Source: Pelagibius sp. Alg239-R121
GTDB taxonomy: Bacteria; Pseudomonadota; Alphaproteobacteria; Kiloniellales; Kiloniellaceae
DNA: 64,000 nucleotides
Assembly: GCF_947331435.1 (NCBI RefSeq)
Contig: NZ_CAMZOF010000003.1
Coordinates: forward strand, 310,001-374,000
Direction: 5' to 3'
A program made the translations under genes and the position numbers. The notes under the pieces are model-generated. The model saw only the letters and a list, made by a program, of their open reading frames with translations, was not told where the DNA came from and did not search any database. Of the stretch, positions 10,501 to 20,564 are shown in pieces (position 1 is the stretch's first letter; every line of letters starts with the position of its first letter).

Positions 10501-11191
10501 AGTCTGCCGGGCTGCGGTGCTCTATGTCTTCCGGACTTTGGTCGACGATGAGATCCCCATGAACGAGGGCTGTTTGAAGCCGTTGGACATTCGCATTCCC
10601 GATGGCTCCATGTTGAAGCCAGAATATCCCGCCGCTGTCGTGGCGGGCAATGTGGAGACCAGTCAGGTGATCACCGATACACTTTATGGCGCCCTCGGCG
10701 TTTTGGCGTCGGCACAGGGCACCATGAACAACTTCACCTTCGGCAACGAAGAACATCAATATTACGAAACCATCTGCGGCGGATCTGGCGCCGGCGCCGA
10801 TTTCGACGGAACCGATGCCATCCATACCCATATGACAAACTCCCGGCTGACCGATCCGGAAATCTTGGAATGGCGCTTTCCAGTGCTCTTGGAGCGTTTC
10901 GAAGTTCGCCCTGGTTCTGGTGGCGCGGGCAGGCATCACGGCGGCGACGGAGCTCGGCGGGAAATCGTGTTCCGAGAAGCTATGACAGCGGCCATGCTGT
11001 CCAATCACCGCAAGGTTGCCCCTTTTGGCCTGTCGGGTGGGGGGAGCGGGGCGCTCGGAAAGAACTGGGTCGAGCGGACGGACGGCACGGTGGTGCCCCT
11101 GTCCGGGACCGACTCGGTCGAAATGACGCCGGGCGATCGCTTTGTAATCGAAACGCCAGGTGGCGGCGGTTACGGCGCAGCCGATGCATAA
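7556..11191 (+). CDS. 5-oxoprolinase / hydantoinase, fused A and B subunits (HyuA-HyuB)
   Basis: ATP-dependent amidohydrolase family; 5-oxoprolinase opens 5-oxo-L-proline to glutamate, and relatives act on hydantoins, so the substrate is not certain. The 1211-residue protein carries the HyuA part in about residues 15-690: phosphate-binding [12 protein letters not shown] near the N-terminus, [15 protein letters not shown], and [15 protein letters not shown]. The HyuB part, about 700-1211, has [20 protein letters not shown], the [11 protein letters not shown] region and the terminal ETPGGGGYG. Length matches fused OPLAH enzymes (about 1200-1290). It has its own promoter, and a winged-helix regulator gene follows 36 bp downstream, suggesting a substrate-induced operon. 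Confidence 0.9.
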   Translation: MSDVSTSDQVEQTGEWQFWIDRGGTFTDLVARRPNGSLVTHKLLSENPEQYKDAAIQGIRDLLDVAPEDAIPTAAVEAVKMGTTVATNALLERKGERTLLVVTNGFRDALLIAYQNRPQLFSRKLERPERLYEQVVEIEERISAEGEVLQPLNLEKARGDLQAAFDAGFRSAAIVLMHGYRYHDHERQLARLASEIGFPQISVSHQVSPLMKLVSRGDTTVVDAYLSPILRRYVDQVAAQLGNARLMFMQSNGGLTDAKLFQGKDSILSGPAGGIVGAVQTAAMGGLDKIITFDMGGTSTDVAHYNGEYERAFETQVAGIRMRAPMMQIHTVAAGGGSILHFDGARYRVGPDSAGANPGPTCYRRGGPLSVTDSNVMLGRVVPEFFPKVFGPDADQPLDGDAVREKFTGLANEIHEATGDRRSPEDVAEGFRRIAIENMANAIKEISTQRGYDVTEYTLCSFGGAGGQHACEIADTLGMTKIFLHPFAGVLSAYGMGLADLRALREQAVEGSLNDKVVSEIASVLDELAGEAVEELSAQGIGADRIHVLRKVHLRYAGTDSSLIVDFGDRAQIIEGFEQAHRQRYGFVTDKDHIVEAISVEAVGTTDSIEDKHLAVSTRSEPPRATAQVRIYAGGAWHDAPVFEREALQAGDLVDGPAIVIEPTSTTVVEPGWQAVLSPRDHLVLDRVVPLERAVAVGTDVDPVMLEIFNNLFMSIAEQMGSTLENTSYSVNIKERLDFSCAIFDPEGNLVANAPHMPVHLGSMSESIRTIIRERDGTMSPGDVYVLNAPYNGGTHLPDITVITPVFDPSGENILFFVASRGHHADIGGISPGSMPPNSRTVEEEGVLIDNFMMVEQGRFRETETRDLLASGTYPARNPKQNIADLKAQIAANEKGVQELRRMVAHFSLEVVHAYMGHVQDNAEEQVRRVLDVLADGSFTYDMDNGAQVSVAIKIDKAARRAVIDFDGTSPQLESNFNAPSSVCRAAVLYVFRTLVDDEIPMNEGCLKPLDIRIPDGSMLKPEYPAAVVAGNVETSQVITDTLYGALGVLASAQGTMNNFTFGNEEHQYYETICGGSGAGADFDGTDAIHTHMTNSRLTDPEILEWRFPVLLERFEVRPGSGGAGRHHGGDGARREIVFREAMTAAMLSNHRKVAPFGLSGGGSGALGKNWVERTDGTVVPLSGTDSVEMTPGDRFVIETPGGGGYGAADA

Positions 11192-11227
11192 GCGGTTCTG
11201 CCCAGCGGCTCACAGTTGGAGGATGAG

Positions 11228-11764
11228 ATGACCGGCGATACAGATTCACGGCGCAGCTTTGTCGCCTCCGCGCATCTGGTGTCGGAGAAGGCAACTGAAC
11301 TCAGTGAATTCGAGTTTGGACTGATCATCGCGTCAAACGCCTTCAACCGATGGATCGTTCGTTGTATGAGCGCCGCCGGTTACGGCGATCTGAACAGCCT
11401 GGATATTGAAGTACTGCACTCCGTCAATCACCGGGCTCGGGACAAGAAGCTTGCTGATCTCTGCTTTATTCTGAACGTGGAGGATACCCATACGGTGTCC
11501 TACGCCCTGAAAAAGCTGATCCGTCTCGGTCTGGTGGGCAGCACGCGCAGTGGCAAGGAAATCTCCTACGGCATGACCGAGGACGGCCGTGATGCCTGCG
11601 AGCGATACCGGCAGATCCGCGAGGACTGCCTGGTCAAGTCCATCGGGGCGTTCGGCAAGGGCACCGATGCCGAGTTCAATCAGCAGGTTGGGCAGGTCGC
11701 CGATGTTCTACGCGCCCTTTCGGGCCTCTACGATCAGGCCGCTCGCTCGGCCGCGTCGCTTTAG
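11228..11764 (+). CDS. Winged-helix DNA-binding protein, MarR-like (COG5631 type)
   Basis: Predicted transcription regulator of 178 residues. The central part reads as a winged helix: LNSLDIEVLHSVNHRARDKK, then LADLCFILNVEDTHTVSYAL as helix-turn-helix and KKLIRLGLVGSTRSGKEIS leading to the wing and YGMTEDGRDACERY. The ATG at 11228 is chosen because GGAGG (11218-11222) stands 5 nt before it; a longer TTG start four codons upstream would overlap this ribosome-binding site. Gene order implies it is co-transcribed with the oxoprolinase and controls it, perhaps through the promoter palindrome; this is inference. Confidence 0.82.
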   Translation: MTGDTDSRRSFVASAHLVSEKATELSEFEFGLIIASNAFNRWIVRCMSAAGYGDLNSLDIEVLHSVNHRARDKKLADLCFILNVEDTHTVSYALKKLIRLGLVGSTRSGKEISYGMTEDGRDACERYRQIREDCLVKSIGAFGKGTDAEFNQQVGQVADVLRALSGLYDQAARSAASL

Positions 11765-12155
11765 GGCGCTATCAAGCTCCAGAGAAATTTTGGTTTGGGC
11801 GCACAGTCGTCCGTCACGGGAACAATGAGCAGCTGTGTGGTGCGCCCTGAAAGCACGTCGAATGCGGCTGGGCTTGCTGAATCCTGAACGTCAGCATACG
11901 TGGACCGATACGACGTGAGTCTTCTCCCAGTATCCCCGGGGTTTGACCTTTGGGTCAGGATCGCGTTTCGTTAAACCAGGCCAAAGGTCTGTTAACCATA
12001 GCGTTCTATTCTGGCTCCTCTAGAGCACGACTTCAGTGGGTGGCGATTGCAGCACTGCCCCGGGTTCACTATATCTTGCGTCGAGTACTATGTGATGATC
12101 GGTGCCAAGGCTGTTGGCACCTGGGAAACCTCCGTCCCGCGTAAAAGGACCGGCT
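11765..12155. other. Intergenic with a perfect 8-bp stem-loop before the AsmA gene
   Basis: No gene was recognised. At 12101-12121 GGTGCCAA, a five-base loop (GGCTG) and TTGGCACC form a perfect hairpin 35 bp before the chosen AsmA start. No T-run follows, so it is not a classical terminator; it could be a regulator site or a 5'-UTR structure. Confidence 0.5.
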
Positions 12156-15100
12156 TTGAAGAAAACCTTAATTGGCATCGTCGCCTTGTTTGGGCTAGTG
12201 ATCGCCGCCGTTTTGATCGGTCCGGGCTTTGTAGATTGGAATAGCTACAAGAGTCAGATCACGGATCAGGTCATGGCGGCAACCGGTCGTGCCATAACGA
12301 TCGACGGCGACGTCAGCCTGCAGATTGTGCCCGCGCCGGAGTTGACCGCCTCACGGGGCCGTGTCGCGAATGCCGATCAGGGTTCCGAAGCAGACATGGC
12401 GACTTTCGAGCAACTCCAGGTTCGTGTTGCCTTCTGGCCGCTTCTTAAGGGGCAGTTGCAGGTCGAGAGCGTTTCTCTAATCGAACCCAAGGTGCTTCTT
12501 GAGGTCTATGCGGACGGCCGCAACAACTGGACCTTCGGTGCCTTGAGCCAAGGTGCGGCCGGAAAAGATGCAGCGACTGCCGATCCCCGGCCGTCACAGA
12601 GAGAGACCGGAACACAACCCGGCGCGGCGTCGGGATCAGACGATAAGCTCCGCATCGACAGATTATCGCTGCGCGGGGCGACGATTCTTTATCGTGACAC
12701 CGCCAAGGGCGTTGAGGAACGTTTTGATAACCTGGATGCCGACGTTGTTGCCGAATCCCTCGCCGGTCCCTTCTCGGTTCAGGGGCAGGCCCGGTTTCGC
12801 GGCCATGACATAGAATTTGACACCGCCACCGGTCGTTGGGTTGACGAAGGCGCAACGCAGCTCAGCGCAACGCTGTTGCTGCCGCGTCTAGAGGCGAAGG
12901 CACAGTTTTCGGGCACGGTCTCTCGCCATGTCGAAGGCGTTTCTCTGCGTGGGAAGACAAAAATTTCAGGGTCAAATCTGGCGGCGAGCTTGACCGGGTT
13001 CTCCCTGACTTCATCAGCGCCTGCGCCGCTCGCCAAAGCTTTTCGATTGGAAGCCGAGTTGTCGGCGGATATGGAGCGTGTGCTTGCCAGCGACATTGTG
13101 ATGGCGCTCGCGGATGCAGAGATTGTCGGTGAAGTGGAGATCCAGCATCAGTCTCCGCGCAGTGCACGCGTTACCTTGAATGCATCCCGGTTGGACATGG
13201 ATGCATTGCTCGCTTCTTCGGAGCCAGAGACAGGGAGCGGGAACGAAGAGACAGCGGTCGGCGAAGGGGAATCTCGGGTCGTAGATCCACAGAATTCAGA
13301 AGCCCGGAGCACAGGCGGGCAGGACCGCAGTTTCAGCATTCCGGACGATTTTGAGGCATCCATCCAGGTGGTTGTGGACGCGGCAATATATCGTCAGCAG
13401 GTCTTGCGGCAGATGCTCTTCAGTGCTGATGTGACCGATGGCCGGTTGGTGATTGCCGAGGCAGCAGCACTCTTGCCAGGCGGGTCGGACATTGCTGTAT
13501 CGGGCATCCTTTCGACGCCGCAGGGAACGCCGAGCTTTGATGGGCGGATCGATGGAGCTGCAGATAATCTACGCGGGGTGCTGCAATGGCTCGGCGTTGA
13601 TGCCGGTGCATTTCCTGCAGATCGCTTGCGAAAAACGACTTTCAGCAGCCGCCTGACCGCTACGCCAGAATTGGTGACATTCAGCGACATGGATCTGGTG
13701 ATGGATGTCACCCGTGTGAATGGTGGAGTCAGCGTCGCTGTGCGGGAGCGACCCGGCCTGGGTATCGGTCTTGCAATCGATCGTCTGGATCTGGACGCTT
13801 ACCTGCCGCGCAGTGAGGCCGTGGCTCCGGCTTCAGAACAGACCCAGGGAACGCCAAAGGTGTCGGGCGAGCAGTCTCAGGGCAACGCCACCAACATATC
13901 CGCAGCCGGTACACAGGATCTGCTCGACCTGTCTTTCCTGGATCGCTTTGACGCCAATCTCGATCTCAGGGTCGGAAGCCTTACCTATCAAGGTGCGTCA
14001 ATTCGCGATCTGCACCTGGACGGCACGCTGCAGGCGGCGTCTATGGTTCTGCGAAGCCTGAACGTCACGGATCTGTCCGGTGCCAACGTCCAGGCGACAG
14101 GCAGGATTGACGATCTGGCCAGGGAACCTTCCATCGATGGCCGTGTCGCGTTGAAGGTCAATGATCCGTCGCGTCTTGAAGCTCTTATCGGAAAGACGGC
14201 ACATGATTTAGGGCGTCTCGGCGCTTTTGCGCTGGATTCGACGCTGATCGGCACTCTGGAAAATCTCGCTGTCGACGGGAATCTTTCGGTCCAGGGTGCT
14301 CAGATTGCAGCTACAGGTCAAATCAAGTCTCTGAGTCTAGATCCGACCTTTGACCTATCGGTTGACGCGAAACACCCGGACTTCAATGGTTTGCTGCGCG
14401 TCTTGGCACCAGATTCCGGCTTTGGCGGTGGTCAAGGTGCGTTCTCGCTCGTAAGTCAGGTGACCGGATCACCTACAGCCGTGAACCTTCGCAACCTCAA
14501 TCTGCGTGCCGGTACCTTAAAAGCTCAAGGTTTGGTTGCGGCGGATTTCTCGGGCAACGTGCCGCAGCTGAATGTCGATCTGACTACGGATGAAATCCGG
14601 ACGAAGGATCTGAAATCCGATGCAGCGGACCGGCGGTCCGACAAGGCGCAGCGTCGAACGTCACGGTCCAAAGGGAGGGACTCAGGGTCTGACGTAGGTG
14701 CGACCTCGAGAAATACTGGGACACCCGACCTCTCTGGCGTTCATCGTCGTTGGTCACGCGATACCATCGATCTTTCGGGGTTTGCCGAAGTGGATGGGGA
14801 AATCCTGGTGCGCTCCAAGGCGATCGTTATTGATGATCTTCGCCTCGATAAGACGCTCTTGGAAGCGACCCTGAATGGTGGTCTGCTCTCAGTTCGCCGC
14901 TTCGAAGCGGGCGTCTATGGCGGATCTTTGCAGGCGAGCGGCACTATCGATGGGCGCGATGCGGCAGTCGTGGATTTCGCCGTCAATGCGACTGGCTTAA
15001 ACGCCGGACGGCTTGTGCGCGACCTCGCTGATTCCGACCGTATTACCGGTGCGCTGGACCTATCGGCTTCACTCCAGACTCGCGGGTCGAGTGAGGCGGA

Positions 15101-15638
15101 GTTGGTGCGTTCATTAGGCGGAAACGGACAGCTCGGCGGGACGTTGACCGCACGCGTTAAGGCAGAAGAACAGCTCGGCAACGTGGTTTTGGGTATTCTG
15201 GGCACCAAGGTTAAGGAAATCAGAGGTGTCAGTGATGCGACGACGGCCCTGTTCAGTGCCTTTGCGGGTGCGCCTGCAAAGTTAAGCGGAACCTTCAACG
15301 TCAAACAGGGCGTCGTCGAGACTACCGACACGCGGATCGACGGTCGTGATGCATCAATTTTCACGGCGGGAACGGCCAACTTGCCTGCTTGGCTCCTGGC
15401 GTCGCGTAGCGATCTCTTTCGCAGCCAGGATACTAACCAGCGAGACCCCTATGTTATTGCTGAGGTCAACGGGCCCTTGGATGAACCGAACGTGAAGGTC
15501 GGTGGCGAAGCCTTTAAGCGAAAGAAAAAGTCCGGCACATCGGGGTCATCATCTTCATCGGGATCCAGCTCATCTTCGTCGCAGAAGGTTAAACCGGAAG
15601 ACGTGCTCCGTGGGTTGCTGAAGGACTTGGCGAGATAG
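12156..15638 (+). CDS. AsmA-family protein (large envelope-spanning lipid-trafficking type)
   Basis: AsmA-like proteins are anchored in the inner membrane and bridge the periplasm; members of the family have roles in phospholipid transport to the outer membrane. The 1160-residue product starts with one membrane segment (TLIGIVALFGLVIAAVLIG) followed by the AsmA signature DWNSYKSQITDQV and GRAITIDGDVSL. Long beta-rich repeats follow, and a C-terminal AsmA_2-like region (about residues 880-1100) has LEATLNGGLLSVRRFEAGVYGG-like sequence. The C-terminus carries a serine-rich linker and a short helix. TTG at 12156 is chosen: AAAGGA ends 6 nt before it and it starts directly with KKT and the membrane helix. 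A GTG start 18 codons earlier would begin inside the hairpin at 12101. Confidence 0.88.
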   Translation: MKKTLIGIVALFGLVIAAVLIGPGFVDWNSYKSQITDQVMAATGRAITIDGDVSLQIVPAPELTASRGRVANADQGSEADMATFEQLQVRVAFWPLLKGQLQVESVSLIEPKVLLEVYADGRNNWTFGALSQGAAGKDAATADPRPSQRETGTQPGAASGSDDKLRIDRLSLRGATILYRDTAKGVEERFDNLDADVVAESLAGPFSVQGQARFRGHDIEFDTATGRWVDEGATQLSATLLLPRLEAKAQFSGTVSRHVEGVSLRGKTKISGSNLAASLTGFSLTSSAPAPLAKAFRLEAELSADMERVLASDIVMALADAEIVGEVEIQHQSPRSARVTLNASRLDMDALLASSEPETGSGNEETAVGEGESRVVDPQNSEARSTGGQDRSFSIPDDFEASIQVVVDAAIYRQQVLRQMLFSADVTDGRLVIAEAAALLPGGSDIAVSGILSTPQGTPSFDGRIDGAADNLRGVLQWLGVDAGAFPADRLRKTTFSSRLTATPELVTFSDMDLVMDVTRVNGGVSVAVRERPGLGIGLAIDRLDLDAYLPRSEAVAPASEQTQGTPKVSGEQSQGNATNISAAGTQDLLDLSFLDRFDANLDLRVGSLTYQGASIRDLHLDGTLQAASMVLRSLNVTDLSGANVQATGRIDDLAREPSIDGRVALKVNDPSRLEALIGKTAHDLGRLGAFALDSTLIGTLENLAVDGNLSVQGAQIAATGQIKSLSLDPTFDLSVDAKHPDFNGLLRVLAPDSGFGGGQGAFSLVSQVTGSPTAVNLRNLNLRAGTLKAQGLVAADFSGNVPQLNVDLTTDEIRTKDLKSDAADRRSDKAQRRTSRSKGRDSGSDVGATSRNTGTPDLSGVHRRWSRDTIDLSGFAEVDGEILVRSKAIVIDDLRLDKTLLEATLNGGLLSVRRFEAGVYGGSLQASGTIDGRDAAVVDFAVNATGLNAGRLVRDLADSDRITGALDLSASLQTRGSSEAELVRSLGGNGQLGGTLTARVKAEEQLGNVVLGILGTKVKEIRGVSDATTALFSAFAGAPAKLSGTFNVKQGVVETTDTRIDGRDASIFTAGTANLPAWLLASRSDLFRSQDTNQRDPYVIAEVNGPLDEPNVKVGGEAFKRKKKSGTSGSSSSSGSSSSSSQKVKPEDVLRGLLKDLAR

Positions 15639-15649
15639 GTCCGACTCGA

Positions 15650-15877
15650 TTACTCGCTTTCAGGCTGTCGCAATAGAGCCTGTTTGAGAATATAAGTTCT
15701 GACGGCGCTGGAAAGATTCCCGCTCCTGGTCTCGTCGATCTCTTCAATCAAGGCGTTGATCGAGATACTGCGTTCGCTGGCCAGCGTTTTCAGAACCTGC
15801 CAAAAGGCATCTTCCAAGCTTAGGCTGGTGCGATGGCCGGCGATGATGACAGAACGTTTTTTCAGTTCCGGTCCCAT
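15650..15877 (-). CDS. Ribbon-helix-helix protein (RHH_4 family)
   Basis: Small DNA-binding-like protein of 75 residues. The RHH_4 pattern is visible: KRSVIIAGHRTSLSLEDAFW (beta strand and first helix) and LASERSISINALIEEIDE (second helix). Its target is unknown. It begins 3 bp after the fumC stop, so it is co-transcribed with fumC; convergent to AsmA with an 11-bp gap. A second protein of this family, fused to a PAS domain, is encoded at 60784-61404. Confidence 0.85.
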   Translation of the reverse strand: MGPELKKRSVIIAGHRTSLSLEDAFWQVLKTLASERSISINALIEEIDETRSGNLSSAVRTYILKQALLRQPESE

Positions 15878-15880
15878 AGT

Positions 15881-17293
15881 TCAGTTCTTCGGCCCCGGAC
15901 CGATCATCTCTTCCGGTTTTACGAAACGCTCAAAATCTTCAGGGCTCAAAAGATCCAACGCCGCGGCTGCTTCTTTCAGGCTCGAATTGTCGTGATAGGC
16001 TTTCTTGGCCACTTTGGCGGCGTTGTCGTAGCCGATATGCGGGTTCAGGGCTGTGACGAGCATGAGGGATTGGTGCATCAGCTCTGAAATCCGTTCTTCG
16101 TTTGCCTCCAAGCCATCGATGCAATTGCTCCTGAAGCTGTCGCAGGCGTCGCCGATAAGTTTTGCCGATTGCAGCAGATTATAGATCAGCACGGGTTTGA
16201 AGACGTTGAGCTCGAAGTGGCCGTTCGAGCCGGCAATTGTGATGGTGACGTGATTGCCCATAACCTGTGTACAGACCATGGTCATGGCCTCAGCCTGGGT
16301 AGGGTTGACCTTACCTGGCATGATCGATGAGCCCGGCTCGTTGGCTGGTAACAGCAGTTCGCCCAGACCGCAGCGCGGACCCGAACCGAGCATTCGGATG
16401 TCGTGCGCAATCTTCATCAGGGACGCGGCCAGAACATTCAGTGCACCGGAGGTCTCGACAATCGCATCGTGAGCGGCTAGGGCTTCGAATTTATTTTCGG
16501 CGCTGGTGAAGGGCAGACCGGTGATATCAGCGACTTGAGCGGCAAAGACCTCTGCGAAGCCCTCGACTGAGTTCAGGCCGGTGCCCACAGCAGTCCCACC
16601 TTGTGCCAGCTGTCCAAGGCGCGGAAGCGTTCCTTTGATGCGTGCGATCCCATATTCGATCTGTTTGGCGTAACCGGAGAATTCCTGCCCCAACGTAAGG
16701 GGAGTGGCGTCCATCAGATGGGTTCTGCCGATCTTGATGATACCGTCGAAAGCTTCTGTCTTGGCGACCAAAGCCGCGTGCAGACGCTCCAGAGCCGGCA
16801 GGGTTTCACCGGCGATCTGTTGCAGTCCGGCGATGGACATAGCAGTGGGAAAGCTGTCGTTGGACGACTGCCCCATGTTGCAGTGATCGTTTGGGTGGAC
16901 CGGTGATTTGCCGCCGCGTGTGCCTGACAGGATCTCATTGGCCCGACCGGCGATCACCTCATTGGCGTTCATGTTGCTCTGTGTGCCTGAACCGGTTTGC
17001 CACACCACCAGCGGAAATTGCTCAAGCAACTCACCTGCGGCCACTTCCTCTGCGGCCTTGCAGATGGCTGCGCCGAGTTCGTTGTCCAGCAAGCCGAACT
17101 CGAGATTGGTTTTGGCTGCGGCGAGTTTCTGCGTGCCGAGAGCTTTGATCAGCGCGGATGGCATTTTTTCTCCACCGATCTTGAAGTTCTGCAAAGACCG
17201 CTGCGTTTGCGCCCCCCAATAGCGATCGGCCGGGACAGCGATGTCCCCCATCGAATCGCTTTCGATCCGTGTTTCAGTTTCATACGTCGTCAT
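15881..17293 (-). CDS. fumC: Fumarate hydratase, class II
   Basis: Fe-independent fumarase of the TCA cycle, hydrating fumarate to L-malate as a cytoplasmic homotetramer. About 470 residues, normal for FumC. Family hallmarks are [14 protein letters not shown] at the N-terminus, [53 protein letters not shown] (catalytic histidine region) and the signature [13 protein letters not shown] carrying the catalytic serine. The ATG at 17293 (MTTYETE) is preferred to a TTG two codons earlier. The RHH gene follows at once. Confidence 0.96.
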   Translation of the reverse strand: MTTYETETRIESDSMGDIAVPADRYWGAQTQRSLQNFKIGGEKMPSALIKALGTQKLAAAKTNLEFGLLDNELGAAICKAAEEVAAGELLEQFPLVVWQTGSGTQSNMNANEVIAGRANEILSGTRGGKSPVHPNDHCNMGQSSNDSFPTAMSIAGLQQIAGETLPALERLHAALVAKTEAFDGIIKIGRTHLMDATPLTLGQEFSGYAKQIEYGIARIKGTLPRLGQLAQGGTAVGTGLNSVEGFAEVFAAQVADITGLPFTSAENKFEALAAHDAIVETSGALNVLAASLMKIAHDIRMLGSGPRCGLGELLLPANEPGSSIMPGKVNPTQAEAMTMVCTQVMGNHVTITIAGSNGHFELNVFKPVLIYNLLQSAKLIGDACDSFRSNCIDGLEANEERISELMHQSLMLVTALNPHIGYDNAAKVAKKAYHDNSSLKEAAAALDLLSPEDFERFVKPEEMIGPGPKN

Positions 17294-17474
17294 GATCAAA
17301 TCCGCTTCATCGTCATCCGCCGGTTCTGGATCTGCCGGACTGAACCGGGAAGTCTAGTTGCCGTTGCCGCCCAGTCCAGAGTGAAGTTGGATGATCCGTT
17401 CTAGGTCATATGGTTGGAGTAGTTTCATTGGCATGACTGGTCGCCTGGAGCGGACCGTCTGACGCGGATTTAGC

Positions 17475-18179
17475 CTAGTCCAATTCGCCCTGAAACACGC
17501 GGAGCGACCGAGAGTGAAAATCGCGGCGGTAAAGTACCAGCACAACCCAGGTGCAAGCCACGATAAAGACAGTTGAATGTACGAGCCAGCCGAGCGCCGC
17601 CAGCCCAAAGAAATAGGCGCGCATACCGCGCTGAAAGTGCTGACTTGCCAGATCGATGATCCGTCCCGCTTTCTCAGCGGTTTCCTGACGTTCCGGATCA
17701 TCGCCGGCGGAAGGATCATTTTTCGGGGTCATTGGCGTGGCACCGATCAGGATCGAGCAGTAGTTGAACAGCCGGACCGACCAGGCAAACTTGAAGAATC
17801 CATAGATGAAGATCGTTACCAGGATGAGGATCTTGGCTTCCCAGATCCAACGTGTCGTACCGACATCGACTGGGAGTTCGTCGAGCAGGGCTGTAACCTG
17901 GTCGGTGGCGCCGAGTACCGCGATTAATCCACCGACCACGAAGATTGAGGTTGAAGCGAAGAAAACAGCGGCGTTGAGCAGATTTCCCATTAGCGTGGAA
18001 TCGAGTATTCGATTTTCACGCTTGAGCATTTCGAACATCCAGCGACGCCGATAGGTGCTCAGCGCGTGATACATGCCTTTGGTTTTCTGCGGACCGTACT
18101 CAACGTAAAACGCGTAGCCGAACCAGCAGAACAGAAACCACGCAAACGAAATGTAATCGAGTGTAGAAACGTCATTCAC
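17475..18179 (-). CDS. DUF599 family membrane protein
   Basis: Uncharacterised integral membrane protein of 234 residues. Four hydrophobic segments are visible: about residues 9-27 (YISFAWFLFCWFGYAFYVEY), 66-90 (LNAAVFFASTSIFVVGGLIAVLG), 112-135 and 195-222 (YFFGLAALGWLVHSTVFIVA). Conserved DUF599 features include WMFEMLKRENRILDSTLMGNLL in the first cytoplasmic loop and RGMRAYFFGLAALGW. Start GTG at 18179. Lies 15 bp before the halogenase stop end on the same strand, with the halogenase gene upstream, so both may share a transcript. Confidence 0.87.
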   Translation of the reverse strand: MNDVSTLDYISFAWFLFCWFGYAFYVEYGPQKTKGMYHALSTYRRRWMFEMLKRENRILDSTLMGNLLNAAVFFASTSIFVVGGLIAVLGATDQVTALLDELPVDVGTTRWIWEAKILILVTIFIYGFFKFAWSVRLFNYCSILIGATPMTPKNDPSAGDDPERQETAEKAGRIIDLASQHFQRGMRAYFFGLAALGWLVHSTVFIVACTWVVLVLYRRDFHSRSLRVFQGELD

Positions 18180-18194
18180 CCAAGCGACCTGTGG

Positions 18195-19841
18195 TCAAGC
18201 GGTCGGCAGAGGGATTGTCGGGCGCACGGAAGTTCTGCTCTCGAAGACTGGTTTCGAGACACTGCCCGTATCAATCGTCGGTGTTATGGGCTGGTCGCCC
18301 CGGATATTCGCCAGCAGTTGATAATGATCTGGCATGGTCCGGAGAAGCTCGGCCTTGCGTTCTTCAAGCCTGCGCCCAAAGGCCTGCCAATGTTCATGCC
18401 GGACCGAACCTTCCAACGGAAAGTGTATGTCCCTGAAAAAGCCCTTTGGGTGGAGCGCAAAGATAAAATTCCAGTAGTTGAACAGCATGTAATCTTGGGT
18501 GTCGAAAGTCTCTGGAAAACGGGTTTTCCAGAGCTCGAACTTTTCGCGTAGAGAGTCGGGCAGGCGGCAGTCCTCGCGCGCCGACTTCCAGAAGGGGTCG
18601 GGGCGGTTCGAAGTGTAGTAGTGCGTCAGGATAAATTCCCGGATCTCTTCATAGAGACCGGTCATTAGCTGGTTGTAGCGGTTTGCCAGTGCGGGACTGC
18701 CCTTTTTGTCCGGAAAGTGCCCGACCAGCCAACGCGCGGCCATCTCGACTGTGTAGATTGCCGTGGCTTCCAGGGGTTCGATAAAGCCGTTGGAGAGGCC
18801 GATTGCAACACAGTTCTTAACCCAGAAACGCTGCGTATGGCCGATCCGCATCTTGATGACCCTTACATCGGGGTCAGGTGCGTCCATCGGCAGATCGCCG
18901 ACCGCTCTGAGGTGCTGGAAGAATTCGTCCCGGGCTTCGTCGTCGCTTCTAAACGCGCTCGAGAAGACGTAGCCCGTTCCGACCCGGCTGTAGAGGGGCA
19001 CGCGCCAAACCCAGCCGGCGCCCAAGGCGGTCGAGCGGGTACAGGGTTCGATCTTCGTTGGGTCCCGGTGCGGCAGCTGAACAGGAATCGCGCGGTCGTT
19101 GAGCAGAAAATCACCGTATGGAATGAAGGGTTCCTTAAGCACCTCTTTCATGATCATGCTCTTGAAGCCAGTGCAGTCGATTACGAACTCGACCGGTCGG
19201 TGTCCGCCCTGTTCGAGCTGCAGTCCTGAGATCGCGCCGGTCTCATCCTGGAACACCTCGATGACATCGTCCCGAATGTGTTCTATGCCCCGGGACAGCG
19301 CAACATCCCGCATGAACTCACCGAACAGGCCAGCGTCTAGATGGTAGGCGTAACCAATAGACTTTTCATAGTTTTCACCGTTCAGGGCGCGTGGGCCCTT
19401 GCGGGCGTGAATTAATGCGGAGTTGGCGGTCATATTGTCGGTGATTGCGGGATCTGCACCGTAAGGACCGAACTTATTAAAATGGTACGCCGGGGAATAG
19501 CCACCGACAGAGTTCGGGAAATTGAAGGGATGATAGAACGCAAAGGGTTTTCCGTGATCATCAACCGCCCAGTCGCCGAAACGCACGGAGATCTTAAAGG
19601 AGGCGTTGCAGCGCCGGAACAGCTCTGCCTCATCGATGCCGAGCTGCTGCATCAACATTGGCATTCCGGCCACGGTAGCCTCGCCGACGCCAACCGTCGG
19701 AATTTTCGGAGATTCGATCAGAGTGACTTTGACCGCCGGCCCTTCGCGGAAGGTGTTGACAAAAGTGCTGATGATCATGGCAGTCAGCCAGCCGGCAGTT
19801 CCGCCACCAACAATGGTTATGTGTTCAACTCTGTCGCTCAT
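18195..19841 (-). CDS. Flavin-dependent halogenase, tryptophan halogenase family
   Basis: FADH2-dependent halogenase-like enzyme (PF04820 family), which in characterised members chlorinates or brominates tryptophan or other aromatics using HOCl guided by an active-site lysine. The 548-residue product opens with the FAD loop GGGTAGWLTA (residues 12-21); K83 in ASFKISVRF aligns with the catalytic lysine region; the halogenase hallmark WxWxIP appears as WVWRVP, with valine for isoleucine. GLSNGFIEPLEATAIY is also typical. The ATG at 19841 is chosen because GGAGGG sits 4-5 nt upstream; an in-frame ATG five codons earlier lacks this. No flavin reductase or biosynthetic cluster is adjacent, so the substrate is unknown; many marine bacteria carry such orphan members. 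Confidence 0.88.
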   Translation of the reverse strand: MSDRVEHITIVGGGTAGWLTAMIISTFVNTFREGPAVKVTLIESPKIPTVGVGEATVAGMPMLMQQLGIDEAELFRRCNASFKISVRFGDWAVDDHGKPFAFYHPFNFPNSVGGYSPAYHFNKFGPYGADPAITDNMTANSALIHARKGPRALNGENYEKSIGYAYHLDAGLFGEFMRDVALSRGIEHIRDDVIEVFQDETGAISGLQLEQGGHRPVEFVIDCTGFKSMIMKEVLKEPFIPYGDFLLNDRAIPVQLPHRDPTKIEPCTRSTALGAGWVWRVPLYSRVGTGYVFSSAFRSDDEARDEFFQHLRAVGDLPMDAPDPDVRVIKMRIGHTQRFWVKNCVAIGLSNGFIEPLEATAIYTVEMAARWLVGHFPDKKGSPALANRYNQLMTGLYEEIREFILTHYYTSNRPDPFWKSAREDCRLPDSLREKFELWKTRFPETFDTQDYMLFNYWNFIFALHPKGFFRDIHFPLEGSVRHEHWQAFGRRLEERKAELLRTMPDHYQLLANIRGDQPITPTIDTGSVSKPVFESRTSVRPTIPLPTA

Positions 19842-20083
19842 TTTTCCCTCCGGCAAGTCTCAATGCCGAGATACAACCGGGCAGTACGCTGCTCTGCAGC
19901 GACCCGGGTCGATTATCTCATGTCGCGGCAACGCGCCCCTGTCTGCGCCCGACTCCCCCGAGACGCGGCTGCCCATAGATTACACGCAAACGAACGGCCG
20001 ATACCAGTGTCAGAACGAAATCAGTCGAGAGAATAGGCACTGACTGCATTCTGCGGCGCATCTTGCACGAAGTTTGTTGCAGA

Positions 20084-20449
20084 TCAACGGTCTTTGGAGC
20101 GTTTGCGTTTCTTGACGGGTTTGCTGCGTCGTGCCGCGCTTACGGCACGTTCGGCCCAAGGAAGCAGACTCTCGGGATCCTCCATGGCTTCGTCCGGAAC
20201 GGTCCAATAGGACATCTGGATTGGCTTCGATTTCCCCTCATAGGTAAAGGGCTCACCGCCGGCAGCGGAAAATTGCTCTTCGCTTTGGGAGTCGGCTTTG
20301 AAATAGAGGGTATCGAACGCGATGAGCGCGAACATGAGATCTTCAAGATAAAGGCCGTACCCCCCGAACATGGCCCGCGCTTTTACCGGTCCGAGAGGAA
20401 GAAGAAGGTCGAGACTGTGATCGACGATGGCTGGTCTTGGCTTCGCCAT
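20084..20449 (-). CDS. TfoX N-terminal domain family protein
   Basis: Small protein of 121 residues with the TfoX_N core: LDLLLPLGPVKARAMFGGYG followed by LYLEDLMFALIAFDTLYFKAD and a C-terminal tail very rich in Lys/Arg (RSKPVKKRKRSKDR). In gammaproteobacteria TfoX/Sxy proteins influence competence, but stand-alone TfoX_N proteins like this have no fixed role. The ATG at 20449 follows AAGGAAACATC, a good ribosome-binding site; an in-frame start eight codons upstream is less likely. Confidence 0.85.
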   Translation of the reverse strand: MAKPRPAIVDHSLDLLLPLGPVKARAMFGGYGLYLEDLMFALIAFDTLYFKADSQSEEQFSAAGGEPFTYEGKSKPIQMSYWTVPDEAMEDPESLLPWAERAVSAARRSKPVKKRKRSKDR

Positions 20450-20564
20450 GATGTTTCCTTCGGGATCGATCACACTCGAGAGGTGTGACTAACGAAGTGT
20501 TAACCCAGCCTCGTCAAAATGCAAACGAGTCCGCCGAGACCGAGACCTACCCAAGGCCTGAGCT

